A stretch of 64,000 bases of DNA from Macrosoma leucophasiata (taxonomy: Eukaryota; Arthropoda; Insecta; Lepidoptera; Hedylidae). Under the pieces are notes generated by a model. It was not told where the DNA came from, did not search any database, and saw nothing but the letters and a program-made list of their open reading frames with translations. Position numbers and translations under genes: made by a program. Shown in pieces: positions 31,450 through 41,610 of the stretch (its first letter is position 1; each line of letters starts with the position of its first letter). The stretch is taken from positions 14,650,001 to 14,714,000 of the forward strand of contig JAWQUS010000026.1 in NCBI GenBank assembly GCA_036365455.1, written 5' to 3'.

Positions 31450-31642
31450 CAGATGAAAATGAAGATGAATTGCCATTCTTGAGTGAGCCCTTAATTATTT
31501 TGCCCCTATGATAGTTATTGCGGGGCCATACATCACGTGTAACCGGACATGATAGTACTGACTGAGTACTAGACTGGCATTTGGCGACACAAAGGCTAGA
31601 TATAGTGGTGGCGCATTCGAGCACCGTCACTAGAATTTTATA
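31450..31642 (-). mobile_element. diverged Bm1-like SINE subfamily copy
   Basis: Shares ACATCACGTGTAACCGGACA and TTTGGCGACACAAAGGCTAG with 30357-30535, 1.1 kb away in the same orientation. Confidence 0.5.
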
Positions 31643-31894
31643 ACCAGCTGTTGCCAGCGGTTCAACAAGGATAGGCCTCGATGACTGCAAACACCTAGAC
31701 AAGGCTAAATTGATTTGGTTTTGTTGAATTTGATTGACCACTATTACCACCCACCTATAGTTTTATTGAATTTCCTGAGATGCGGGCACATGATAAACAG
31801 GTTGCGAAATACTTTGGTCATAGCCCGTGTCACTGTTTAATTCGAATATATCCGTTTTGTTGTATGAATTTGTAACAACAACCAAACTTTTGTA

Positions 31895-32207
31895 ACTGCC
31901 TCGGTAGCCTAGTGGTAGCAGGCCACTACTTTTACGCTGAGGTCCTGGGTTCCTCGATTCTCGGGAAAGGTTATCAGAGATAATGGTGTAAAGTCCTTTA
32001 TCTCTGGTTCTTTTGGGATTTTTCCATTTACAGGCAATTTTCCAGTACCTCGAAGTTTGGTAATGTGCCCGGAGATGTCGATAAGCTCGCCACCTGTTAC
32101 ATGGGCTAAAACGTAACCGGCGAATCGTGGGTGTTTGCATGTATGCTTGAATGCATACATTTACCTCTGCCTACCCCTTCGGGGATTACAGGAGTAAAGT
32201 TACGTAT
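31895..32207 (+). mobile_element. tRNA-derived SINE, family D
   Basis: TGCCTCGGTAGCCTAGTGGT at the start, TGTTTGCATGTATGCTTGAA and CCTACCCCTTCGGGGATTAC at the end. The B-box region has a small insertion (GGGTTCCTCGATTCTCGGG). Confidence 0.7.
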
Positions 32208-32324
32208 TACGTTTTTTTTTTTTGGATAAGAAAATAGACATTATCATCATCCAACTTTACCATACGTAAGAAAAAAAAAACTTAAACCTTTTAAGCCACG
32301 AATTTGTAGAAACCCAATTCTTAT

Positions 32325-32875
32325 AGGTTAAGATCCCACTGTAGAATCATTTCGTTCATCCAGATTTGCTGCAAACCTAATTTTTACGTAACTTTATAAT
32401 CTAGAGAATATATATCCACTAGGTTGCCAATTTATGTATCAAAATTTAGCCGCAAGTTTTTTTAATTAAATGATTTTATCTTTAACAGCCAGCATCTCTT
32501 ATTTGCGGTCGATTTAATTTAGCTCCCGTATACCATAATAATGAGAAAAAAAATAGCTTTAATTTGATATATAAATAATACATGTACGTCATGGACCTTA
32601 AAAGTTATCGGGGCGGATAACTGTTGTAAAGTTCGCAACGGCAGACGTGATTTTTCTGAGTGTTTTTGTATATATTACCGTGAGGTGGACAATATTTTAT
32701 TGAAAAAAACAAATCAAAAAAAAAAATCCTAACTAAAAATACTTGCGGCCATTTTTTGTGAGGCAGCCTAGTGGTAATATTCTCTAAATTATAAATATGC
32801 GTAAAAAATAGGTTTGCAGCATATCTGGATGAACGAAATGATTCTGCAGTGGGATCCTAATCTATTACATTTTTG
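32325..32875. mobile_element. long-TIR element I, about 550 bp
   Basis: TIRs of more than 100 bases share GATCCCACTG, AGAATCATTTCGTTCATCCA, GCTGCAAACC and CACTAGG. Left arm to about 32428, right arm from about 32763. The centre is AT-rich and non-coding. Confidence 0.65.
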
Positions 32876-33124
32876 TAGGATGTATTGAATGTTTGAGCGC
32901 GGGTTCAAGTGGTACTAAGAATGTTTGACGTCGCTTGTCCGCGCCGAGTGACCACTCCGCGACGACTCTTGACTCCTCTTTCAAATGGTTTGGTATTTTT
33001 CGTCGTTTTGTTAAAGGTTTTGACCTTTTTCCTTAGTACTTATTGTACCGAACTTTTTTACAGATCAAAGGTTACTGTGTTTGTTAAACGATTATATTTT
33101 TGGTAGAATGGTAAAAATATGAGT

Positions 33125-33405
33125 TTATTTAAAAAATGTACTATATCATATCGAATCTTAAAGTTATTCGGGCACATCGTAACGAGGATACCATGGAACG
33201 ACTGGTAGTACAAGAGAAAGTTGAGGGCAAACGATCTCGTGCACGCTCACCGACCAGATGGACAGACCTCATTAAATCTGTGACGCACTCATCAATGACG
33301 GCTTTCACTCTGCCAGACATCGAGCTACATGGCGACGCATCGCGATCAGACGGAGACAGAAAAGTGACCGATACACGACCACGACTAAGAAGAAGAAGAA
33401 GAGAG
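33125..33405 (+). pseudogene. 3' end of a non-LTR retrotransposon (RT C-terminal tail)
   Basis: Translation reads RNEDTMERLVVQEKVEGKR then SRARSPTRWTDLIKSV, a C-terminal tail common in lepidopteran endonuclease-RT elements (pattern: ...VEGKR.RGRSP.RW.D.I). After a probable frameshift it ends in an (AAG)-rich run near 33390-33402, typical of the 3' end of these elements. Only the last hundred codons or so remain. Confidence 0.6.
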
Positions 33406-33518
33406 TATGTCATATATACATCATCAATTAGGTGAAAGTTGCAGAACACAAGGCTTACAAACTGCCCCCTGACGTTACACATCTTCATAGGCGACGGTGA
33501 CCACTTCTCGATCGATGT

Positions 33519-33788
33519 TAAGTGATGACTGCAGCCTATAGACAGTAGACTCCCACACAAAGACCAAGGTCAAAATGCAGATGCGTTACCACTCCTGAGG
33601 CCTAAGGTGTTATGCCTCTGTGCCGGTAATTACAGAGCCGTACATTACCGCCTGACCGGAACACGATAGTGCTGAACACTACCATTTAAGCCGTTAAATG
33701 GTAGTGTTCACATACTTGCCGAAGTATATTAGGTAATGCGGTGGTGCCTACGCCCGCGAGCTCCGTCACTGGAGCTCTACTACCAGTC
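33519..33788 (-). mobile_element. Bm1-like SINE with an internal fold-back
   Basis: Antisense copy from TAAGTGATGACTGCAGCC to GAGCTCTACTACCAGT. It contains a new 16-base perfect inverted repeat (33672-33707) not present in the other copies. Confidence 0.7.
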
Positions 33789-34544
33789 GACATGACATGA
33801 AGACTAATCTGGGATTCCATTTGGATCAGCAGTGAGACTTAATCTCTTTTTTTATATTTATTGTTGGTTTTTTTATCTCCTCCTGATCTAAAAATGTTTG
33901 TACCTAATCTTTTGAAAATTTCGCCCTTTGTGTCTTTGTGTTGTTTAACTACACGTTTTCTTTCTTTTCCTTTTCTATTTATTATGTATCAGTATCTCTT
34001 AGTACACGTGAATGAGCCCGCGTGTACAAACAGTGCATATTCTATAACATAACCGCATCAAAAGAACAAGTGATCCATCATCGGGCGACACGGCGCAGTC
34101 AATACACCGTTTCCTGTAGATAAAGACTGGGGGTGGGCGACTCTGAATATTTTATAATACAGCCTTAACTTTTTCTAGTAAAAAGCGAGCGATGATTACT
34201 CGGGGTGGAGCGATGAACGGTTTGGGGTGACCATGATTTAGGATTAACGTAGATTTTTCTATTTAAGAAAATAGTGACCGAGTTCATTCTGGGGCTACGA
34301 CAAGCGATAAAATAAGTGGCTGCATCGCAAAGGTGTGATGCCATTGGGTGGCCGCATTGTACAATCCTTTTTTTTTGTTTTGTGGATGGTCGGGCGGGTT
34401 ATGCGATGGTAGAGAAATGACCGTCGCGTCGAAGTCACCTGAATAGTGCAGTCGCGGCCAAAAGCTCTTCTTATAAACTGGAGGACGAGAACACCATTAT
34501 ATTATGTTTTACTAGAGATATAACTCTTGACGCAGGTCGACACG
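33789..34544. other. unassigned DNA
   Basis: Nothing recognised; T-rich at 33845-33990. Confidence 0.4.
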
Positions 34545-34945
34545 GTCTCTGGAGTGTAGTGGAAGCATGCCACTACCACAACTGTTCGATCCATCAGAGA
34601 TAAAGGTATAATAATAATTCCAACCCTTGATAGGTCCCACTGCTGGGCACGAGTCTCTCCCCTTCTAGGGAGGAGACCTGGAGCTTACTCCGCCACGCTG
34701 CTCCAATTCGAGTTTTAAGGGTTAGTGACCAACCTGCTGTCCGAATAGATCGCTTCCAATCTACACCAGCCGCAGGGCAATGTGCGCTTCGATAAAGGTG
34801 TATTAATCCTATTGGGTAATACCCATTTTCTAAGAATGCCAGCTACCCTCAAGGTTTGCTAACCTGCTCGGAGATGCCAATAGGCTCGCAACCATTCACA
34901 TGTATGCTTGAATGCATGCAATTAGAAGGGTGAAGGTACGTTTTA
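34545..34945 (+). mobile_element. tRNA-derived SINE, family D, broken
   Basis: The decayed head GTGTAGTGGAAGCATGCCAC lies at 34554 and the tail CACATGTATGCTTGAATGCA at 34900. A reversed 5S-SINE fragment (34625-34740) lies between them. Confidence 0.45.
34625..34740 (-). mobile_element. 5S-derived SINE 3' fragment
   Basis: TCCCACTGCTGGGCACGAGT and CGCCACGCTGCTCCAATTCG match the reverse of the SINE body. It sits between two pieces of a tRNA-like SINE D copy and so probably landed in it. Confidence 0.55.
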
Positions 34946-35821
34946 TTTTGTAACGGAGTTAATCTCAAGACTTTACATTAACAGATACGTTCTCTAGACT
35001 GTGACCTTACAGTCTACTTTGCCGAACAGTGGCGACTGATCATCTCTCACGGCACGGGAGGCCAATAATGCCGGAGACACAATTGAAATCAATTGTTTTA
35101 TTTTCCTTGTGATATTCTTTGTCAGGCCACATGAAAAATAGTAGTTGTAGTAAAATTTGTAAATTAATAAATATTTCTAAGAACGTTGCATACTTTAGGC
35201 AAGTGTGTTTGATTTTGTTGCTTCGCGAACAGATAGGTCTTTAAATGCAAATAAATTTAGTTCAGAGACTTTCCAAAATGATCATTGAATCGTGAACACC
35301 GTACATTTAGCTCTTTATTATATCCCCTTTTTTCGTTCATCGTACCTCCGAAATTGATGGGTAAATATTTTTTATGAACTCGCCCGATGGTAACACTGTG
35401 TGTTTAGAATCTTCTGTGTTTGTTCGTCATAACATTTTGCGAATGCAGATTTTCCTTTTTCAACTGTCCGCTGATTTTTTCAGTTCAACGAGGGTTGGAT
35501 TTAATAAGGATATAATGTCTTGGTTTTTTTATATAATAGAATCATATTCTTCTCGTCTATGTTTTCTACAGGAGGTAATTAGGTACGCATGGAAATGCGT
35601 AATTGTTTGTGTGTGTAAAAAAAATGTGTTTGTATCCGTTACATTTTATGTCGGATATTTTCCTCATTAAATGTAATTACATAGATAAAATTCTGCAAAG
35701 TACGTGATTAAACTCCATTCGGATTTATTTTTTAAATCTGTAATCGAAATATATGGTTATCAAATGTACTTCATGTATTATTTAAAAACAGAAAACGTAT
35801 CGTGGAATACTTAACTCTTAA
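34946..35821. other. unassigned AT-rich DNA
   Basis: One 98-codon frame (35374-35670) has no known motif and an AT-driven composition. No repeats recognised. Confidence 0.4.
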
Positions 35822-35897
35822 CACTTATTGAAATAAAACTAGTTTTCGGATTAATCTTGCGTATTTTAGTTTAGCTCGTATCTCACTTTGGAGTCAC

Positions 35898-36347
35898 GCG
35901 CACGGACTTAAATTAAATCCTGAGAAAACTAAATCAATAATTATTGGCAGTTCACGTTTCATACATAAAATTGACTGGGACTGTTTACCCCAACTTAATT
36001 TAGAAAATGTACAAATTCCTTTTAGTCAAACGGTTAAAAACTTAGGTATCTTATTTGATTCACATTTCTCTTGGTCTCCACAGATTACTGAAGTCAGCAG
36101 GAGGACGTTTTCCGCGATTGGTTCCTTGAGGAGGTTGCGAGGATTTCTTCCGGTGTCTACTAAGATTGCGCTTGCACACTCTCTACTTTTTCCAATTCTT
36201 GATTATGCTGATGTCTGCTACCTTGATTTGACCCAGGAGCAACTTAATAAGCTTGAGCGTCTCCAAAACATGTTCATTCGGTTTATATTTGGTTTGCGCA
36301 AATATGACCACATCTCCAGCTACCGTGATAATGTAACCGTGATGTAA
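35898..36347 (+). pseudogene. reverse transcriptase fragment (CR1/jockey-like LINE)
   Basis: An open stretch of about 150 codons with no ATG at its left edge. It starts at a W-S-H sequence and runs through GLKLNPEKTKSIIIGSS, KNLGILFDSHFSW, LRRLRGFLPVSTKIALAHSL and FPILDYADVCYLDL to a stop at 36345. The N-P-E-K-T and L-G-I-L-F-D motifs place it downstream of the YADD box, in the RT palm/thumb. Both the catalytic half and the C-terminal tail are absent. It lies wholly inside the TIR element at 35822-36776 and is followed by a 3'-UTR-like stretch ending near 36560. It differs in sequence from the jockey-like copy at 28.7 kb. Confidence 0.8.
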
Positions 36348-36560
36348 CTATCTATCCTTTTTCATCCTTTTTCTTTACCTCTTTTTCTAAAACTTTTTAA
36401 CTTTATCTTTTGGTCATGCATTGCTCTTTCTTAATGTATAAATAATTATAATATTTCTCCTCGTTGCGTAATTATCTATTCATTTAGTATTATTATTGTG
36501 TTTTAAATCTTTATTATTGCTCAGTACACCCTGCCGGTAAATAAATAATTTCTTTCTTTA

Positions 36561-36710
36561 TGTTCCTGACTAAAAGGTTGTCTGGAAGAAATCGCAGCTT
36601 TTGCGATAAGATCGCCTTTTGTACTTTTATTTCTTTTCTAGCTTGTATAATTGGTTAAGTTTTCTGGTGTACAATAAAGTGCATAAATAAATAAAAATAA
36701 ATATTTTATT
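36561..36710 (+). mobile_element. LINE 3' tail
   Basis: GGTTGTCTGGAAGAAATCGC through TCTGGTGTACAATAAAG and an A-rich (AAATA)n end. The last motif recurs at 15205-15240 (TCTGGTGTACAATAAAG then repeated TTCTA), marking a shared LINE 3' end. Confidence 0.6.
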
Positions 36711-36855
36711 TTAAATAATCATTGTAGTTTAATATACGCGAGATAAATCCGAAAACTAGTTTTATTTCAATGAGTGCAGCTCGCGAAAACCTAAGAACAT
36801 ACTATCTTAACACTTAATCTTAGGAATCGGTGTGCGTGAGAGAATGATGAATGTA

Positions 36856-38004
36856 GGGTAAAAGCCGGATAGTTGCCCCACTTTTCGAAAAAGCTTTATT
36901 TTTCAAAAATATAAACTTGCTGAAAATGGCTTTGTATGAATTTCAAAACTTTGGTCTTTTATCTTTTATAATAGCCTATTTTTTTATACATAATTAGCAA
37001 CGTTTTTAAATAAATACTGTTTTAAATGGCCTCTCAAAAAAGGGATAGTTGCCTACTATGGCGGATAGTAGCCTAGCGCGGAAAATGCTTCGGGGGATAC
37101 TTGCCTCACGCGGGGATAGTAACCTCGGTGTGTATTTAATAAGAATAAAAAGAAATTTATATCAATTAAAGTAATCTTTATTCATTATTTAACAGTCTTT
37201 ATATTTTATTATATAATTTACTGAGATCTTTTGTTAAGAATAATTAAAATATTAATTAAGTTAGCAGTTGCTGGTTACTGTTTTTGTAGCGTCGTCGTAG
37301 AGTTCGAGAGGATATTCCGTACATTCGGGAAATTTCATTGATACTTTTTTTTTTCTCTCATTTCTTCCAAGGCAAGTACCAAACTATCTTCTGTCCAGTT
37401 AATGCTGCGTGGCACGACACCTGCTTTTCTTTTATATTTGCGAGGCATTTTGTTTATCTAGAATAAATGTATAAAACAGTTAAATAGATATATGTTTTAT
37501 TTACAACAAGTTAGTCACAGAAAATTCGAAAAAACAACAAAAAAATTAGAATCCGTCTTTGCTTGTAACAATACTACTAGCCACTATAGGGGCAACTATC
37601 CGCGAAAGTAAGTAGGGCAACTATCCTTTTTGATGCGGATACTTGCCCTTTTTATTTGTGAAATAAATAAAAATTATTTAACTATAAAACATATCACACA
37701 ATGTAATTTGAACTCTAATGTATGCAAAAAAACAAAAAGTTGACTGAAACCACTATCAGTATTAAAGATATTTAATAGAAATTACTTACCAATATAATTA
37801 TAGCGTCCGTCAAGGTTTCGCCGCGGAAGATTTTTACTCACACGAACAAAACACGTACGCCTATTTCGATGGCTTATGCGGCACTGAGGCCTGCGGGGGG
37901 TCTCCACTTATTGTAGTAAAGCGCCAAAACATCTTATACTCCTAACATAGTGTATTAAAAACCGGGGCATGTATCCGTCCGAGGCAACTATCCGGCTTTT
38001 ACCC
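36856..38004. mobile_element. pogo-like/mariner-type TIR element with TA target site
   Basis: Perfect 22-base inverted termini beginning GGGTAAAAGCCGGATAGTTG are flanked on both sides by TA (36854-36855 and 38005-38006). Several subterminal copies of GGATAGTTGCC-like words occur: forward in the left part (37045, 37065, 37092, 37117) and inverted in the right part (37590, 37612, 37640, 37980). They may be transposase-binding sites. The interior holds only a small transposase relic on the minus strand. Length 1149 bp. Confidence 0.75.
37256..37448 (-). pseudogene. pipsqueak-type HTH domain relic of a pogo-like transposase
   Basis: Minus-strand frame starting M-P-R-K-Y-K-R-K, then INWTEDSLVLALEEMREK. 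After a one-base slip it continues SINEISRMYGISSRTLRRRYK and stops about 63 codons from the start. The pattern (basic MPRKY start, W.....L..A...., S-I..I...Y-G-I-S..T-L..R) is that of the pipsqueak/CENP-B-like N-terminal helix-turn-helix of pogo-type transposases, which binds the element ends. The slip lies in a run of ten T on the plus strand (37345-37354); nine would keep the frame open, so this is a real frameshift or a homopolymer sequencing error. The catalytic DDE domain is absent. Confidence 0.7.
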
Positions 38005-38149
38005 TAGAAGAAGCAGGGGAGGTGTGTCAGGACCGTGATATCTGGCGCTTCACACTCTCTCCCAACCCCGTAGGGGACTTGGCGTGAAGATACAAACTTA
38101 ACTCAAAAATACCCACTAAATAAAATATGTTAGTTAATTAATGAAATCC

Positions 38150-38370
38150 ATTTTTTTTTTAAATACGCTTACACTCACAGCCTCACAATAGGTATAAACC
38201 TGTGTCGTGGGTGCCGTTGTACACATACAACATATACACAAACACCCAGACCCGAAACAAATATCTGTAGGCCATACAAATATTTGTCCCGGTGCGGGGA
38301 CCAAACCCGCGACCCTTCGAATCAAACGGTCATCTCACCCCGCTGGACTAACCGGGTCGTCATTACATTT
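38150..38370 (-). mobile_element. tRNA-derived SINE, family C
   Basis: In sense: ACCCGGTTAGTCCAGCGGGG, a B-box in GGGTTTGGTCCCCGCACCGG, then AAATATTTGTATGGCC and a GGGTGTTTGTGTATATG body ending in GTGAGTGTAAGCG. Confidence 0.7.
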
Positions 38371-38454
38371 TCACCGAATGGCAATACGTTTGTTACAAAT
38401 CAATTCCTTTTGCCGGCGCGTGACCGGCACGTAAACCGTCACCCTTGTGGCCCT
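38360..38454 (+). repeat. short repeat J
   Basis: CAAATCAATTCCTTTTGCCG, GCGCGTGACCGGCACG, GTGGCCCTATAG; also at 40085-40170. Confidence 0.45.
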
Positions 38455-38565
38455 ATAGCACACCGCGGACACTTTGCCAAATTCCATACAAACGCTTAAT
38501 TTGATCTTTATTACTCAGACATCAATCAATGACGTGTATTTACACGTGCACCTGTGTGAATATTT
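38455..38565 (+). mobile_element. element G, 3'-truncated
   Basis: CACACCGCGGACACTTTGCC to CACGTGCACCTGTGTG, the first half only. Confidence 0.55.
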
Positions 38566-38731
38566 TAATAAGTGTTGGAATAATTAATTCAATATTCAAA
38601 TTTAAGAAAAAAAGAGTCAATTACAGGGACGGTTAGCTACATGATCACTTTATCGGAACAGGGATAGCGCTGAACACTACGATTAAGTGGCAGTTAAATA
38701 ATCAGGTTCCAGCAGATTGGTTGATATAGAA

Positions 38732-39007
38732 TTTTACTGGTGGTAGCTCCAGCGACGGAGCTCGCGGGCGTAGGCACCACCGCGTTACCTAATATACTTG
38801 CCGCTTAATGGTAGTGTTCAGCACTATCGTGTTCCGGTCAGGTGGTACGGCCCTGTAATTTCCGACAAAGAGGCATAACACCTTAGACCTCAGGAGTGGT
38901 AACGCATCTGCATTTTGACCTTGGTCTTTGTATGGGTGTATGGCTGCAGTCATCACTTAACATCAATGTGAAATACTTGTTTACCACTTACATTACATTA
39001 AAAAAAG
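38732..39007 (+). mobile_element. Bm1-like SINE
   Basis: TTTTACTGGTGGTAGCTCCA to CTTACATTACATTAAAAAAA, with small deletions. Confidence 0.7.
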
Positions 39008-39070
39008 TTGTGCCTACGTACTCACGACTTATCATAAGTATAAGACAGTTGTTGGGAAAATACTATTTTG

Positions 39071-39262
39071 ATGACCCGGTTAGTCCAGCGGTGTGAGACT
39101 ACCGTTTCATTCAAAGGGTCGCGGGTGCGATCTCCGCACCGGTACAAATATTTGTATGGCAGACAGATAGCCGTTGTACAAATACACAAACACCCAGAGT
39201 GTTTGTGTATGTGTACAACGACACCCACGGCACAGGTTAATACCAAGTGTAGGGCTGTGAGT
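39071..39262 (+). mobile_element. tRNA-derived SINE, family C
   Basis: GATGACCCGGTTAGTCCAGC, GGTGCGATCTCCGCACCGG, and the GTACAACGACACCCACGGCA end block. Confidence 0.7.
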
Positions 39263-39274
39263 GAAAACGTTTAA

Positions 39275-39375
39275 TAATAATAATAATGGCAACCCATTAT
39301 ACGTCCCACTGCTGGGCACGAGTCTCTCCCCCCCCCATTTTTTTGGAGAGGGGGCAGGCCTGGAGTTTATTGTGG
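39275..39375 (-). mobile_element. 5S-derived SINE 3' fragment
   Basis: (AAT)n, GGCAACCCATTATACGTCCC and CTGCTGGGCACGAGTCTCTC, reverse of the SINE 3' tail. Only about 90 bases remain. Confidence 0.55.
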
Positions 39376-40084
39376 TGGAGCGATTGAGTGAAAGCGTATT
39401 TTATTTTATTCATGTTATAGTGGTATTTAAGTATTTGTGGATAGCACTAAGATAGTGCACAATAATAAGAGGAAAGAAATAAGAAATAAGAAAGATCACA
39501 GTAAAGAGATATAATATGCACAACACACAAGATCGCCACAGCAAGGCGAGGGAGTAGAAATATTACAACAGGAAGAAAGAACAGAAAATAGGGAATAAAC
39601 GAAAGAAATATGCGCGCGGCCAAACGAATACGCGATGGCGAGGGACACAATGGTTACGGCGAGAGGTCTGAACGGACTGTCTGGCCGTCGGGCTCGATGT
39701 GCGAGCGCAGCGCGGTAGGCCACGCCCCCAAGCACCGTTAGATCTCTCTAATAACAAACTCGGTTCGTTTGTCCGCGCAACATACAAAAACATTAATTTC
39801 ACATTATAAAATATACAATTACAAAACATTTAAATTAAATTACAATTACACAATACAATTATTTACAAACAAATTAACTAAAACAATAATTAATAGAATT
39901 ACAAATTAAAACAAATATAATTAAATATACACTACAATGTAATGTTATGTCTATCAACAGTAACTACTTACAAAATTGTTTCCATCTAAAAAAAGTACAC
40001 TATTATCCCGAGAAGCAAAAAGTTTAATCCGCTCAACAATACAGTACTTTGATGACTACATTCGGCCGTACTCTCTCCTTCCGG
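39376..40084. other. unassigned DNA with a purine-rich then GC-rich stretch
   Basis: 39455-39600 is purine-rich on the plus strand. 39600-39780 is GC-rich (GCGCGCGGCCAAACGAATAC). 39780-39960 is AT-rich with ACAATTA words. A solo LTR was considered but no paired ends were found. Confidence 0.35.
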
Positions 40085-40172
40085 CCCAAATGGCGGTACA
40101 TTTGCAACAAATGAATTCCTTTCGTCGGCGCGTGACCGGCATGGAGACCAGCCGTATTGTGGCCCTACAGTA
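40085..40172 (+). repeat. short repeat J
   Basis: CAAATGAATTCCTTTCGTCG, GCGCGTGACCGGCATG, GTGGCCCTACAG; also at 38360-38454. Confidence 0.45.
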
Positions 40173-40645
40173 CCTGGCGCCCTTAACTAAGCACCATTGT
40201 GCTAGATCTACTCGTTCCAGCTTCAGATTAGAGATCTTTATTGGTATTCCAAGGCTTTAATTGGTTTTTATTTATTCCCTTCTTACGTTCCACATCCAGA
40301 TACAGAATGTTGTGTTAATTACAATAAACAAAAGTATCTTGTGACTAAACTATGAGACAACAATTTAGTATGTAATTTTTTTTAAAATCTTAAGGCAAAT
40401 TATTTATTATCATTTGTATAGTTTATAAACAGACATGACGTGTGTATCTATTGTTATTCACCAGCAACGCGGCCCACCGGTCGCGGCCCGGACCGACTTA
40501 GGTGACAATTCATCCGCATATGTAATTTATCCGCGGATGAAATGTCACTCGTTAAAAACAGTAGTGGTCGTCTCATCCGAAGTTTCGTTGTTATTCGGAG
40601 CAGTCGCCACCTAGGCAAATTACTAGTGGTCCTTTCATCCAAAGT
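40173..40645. other. unassigned DNA
   Basis: Nothing recognised. The words TCCGCATATG and TCCGCGGATG near 40510-40540 recall short DNA-element ends, without a partner. Confidence 0.35.
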
Positions 40646-40936
40646 TGAGCAACACCTATATTATGGCGGACCGGAGGGGAGTAGCCATAGCGTGTTTTTC
40701 CGATGCAAAACAGTCAGTCATGTTAAGTGGAGGGAAATGCGTGCGACACACATGCACACTACAAAATTCGACTACTACTACGAAACTCACACCTTGACTT
40801 TAACAAAATACAGAAACAATTTCACGCACACATTTAAACATCTATGCGACAGGTATAGGCCCAACCAATAGGCTTGTACTTTGACAGAGGGAAAGCCTGC
40901 ATATGGCCACTCCCCTCCGGTGTTGCTCTATGTTCA
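40646..40936. mobile_element. MITE F, damaged left end
   Basis: GAGCAACACCTATATTATGG to CTCCGGTGTTGCTCTATG. Body as in 62794-63092; no clear TSD. Confidence 0.65.
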
Positions 40937-40944
40937 CCATAGTT

Positions 40945-41025
40945 TGTAATTATATTTTGGACATATCATAAGCGTTTATTGTAAACCTAAATGATAAATA
41001 AATTTTTGACTTTGACTTAATACGA
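40945..41025 (+). repeat. LINE-like 3' tail
   Basis: GATAAATAAATTTTTGACTT followed by TGACTT: an A/T-rich end common to lepidopteran LINEs. No coding part is attached. Confidence 0.4.
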
Positions 41026-41283
41026 GATAGTCATTCAAGAATGTGTTATTCTTTGGTTTTATTATGACCATATAAACATAATATATTCAGCATAAATAAA
41101 GCCACACGGAACCCTGCATTGGTATGCGAGTTTGAGTTACCCTTCGCTCGGCTGGTTTTGTCAAATAAATACCTACCGCTAAAAGTAAAAAGTTTGAAAG
41201 CGGATATTTCCTTCAGCAACTTTTTATAATATAATTTTCAATCAACTCAATAAAATCGACTCAAGTTAGCTAGAAGTTCCCCC

Positions 41284-41497
41284 ATCGCAAAGCTGTTTAA
41301 GGGTTTGATCGTAGTACAAACAGAACGCGTTTCGTTATCACTGGACGGCGATATATCATTGTTATAAAAAAAAAAACCACCAGCTATTGGAATCGCAAAG
41401 CTGTTTAAGGGTTTGGTCGTAATACAAACAGAACGCGTTTCGTTATCACTGGACGGCGATATATCATTGTTATAAAAAAAAAAACCACCAGCTATTC
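41284..41497 (+). repeat. 108-bp tandem duplication
   Basis: ATCGCAAAGCTGTTTAAGGG starts at 41284 and again at 41392. The copies differ by only a few bases and one A in an A run. Both end ACCACCAGCTATT. Confidence 0.85.
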
Positions 41498-41524
41498 GAC
41501 GGTTTCGTCGATTTCGTTTTCACC

Positions 41525-41610
41525 TTAAGGTGCAATTCCGTGGGTCGCGAACGATCGCGGCCGCGCATGGCCGCAATTGATCGCGTCCCAGGGAATTACA
41601 GCCTTAGAGA
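41525..41610. mobile_element. near-palindromic fold-back element, about 85 bp
   Basis: AAGGTGCAATTCCGTGGGTC pairs with GGTCGCGTCCCAGGGAATTA-type sequence on the right; the centre is GCGGCCGCGCATGGCCGC. Arms of about 40 bases with a few mismatches. Confidence 0.55.

Larger units (their letters stand above)
35822..36776. mobile_element. 955-bp TIR element containing LINE fragments
   Basis: Inverted termini of about 45 bases start CACTTATTGAAATAAAAC on the left and CACTCATTGAAATAAAAC on the right (read inward), with few mismatches; both contain the palindrome AAAACTAGTTTT. Between them lie an RT fragment (35898-36347), an A-rich LINE-like end near 36540-36560, and the tail of a second LINE (36561-36700, ending TCTGGTGTACAATAAAG). 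No transposase was seen and no clear TSD could be defined. Confidence 0.6.

Noticed and set aside
31763..32160. 125- and 83-codon minus-strand frames
   Set aside because: They are antisense translations of SINE D.
33141..33560. 139-codon minus-strand frame
   Set aside because: It lies antisense to the LINE tail (plus-strand T-R-W-T-D motif) and runs into a SINE; a shadow frame.
39455..39960. Solo LTR of an LTR retrotransposon
   Set aside because: No matched ends, TSD or primer-binding site could be found.
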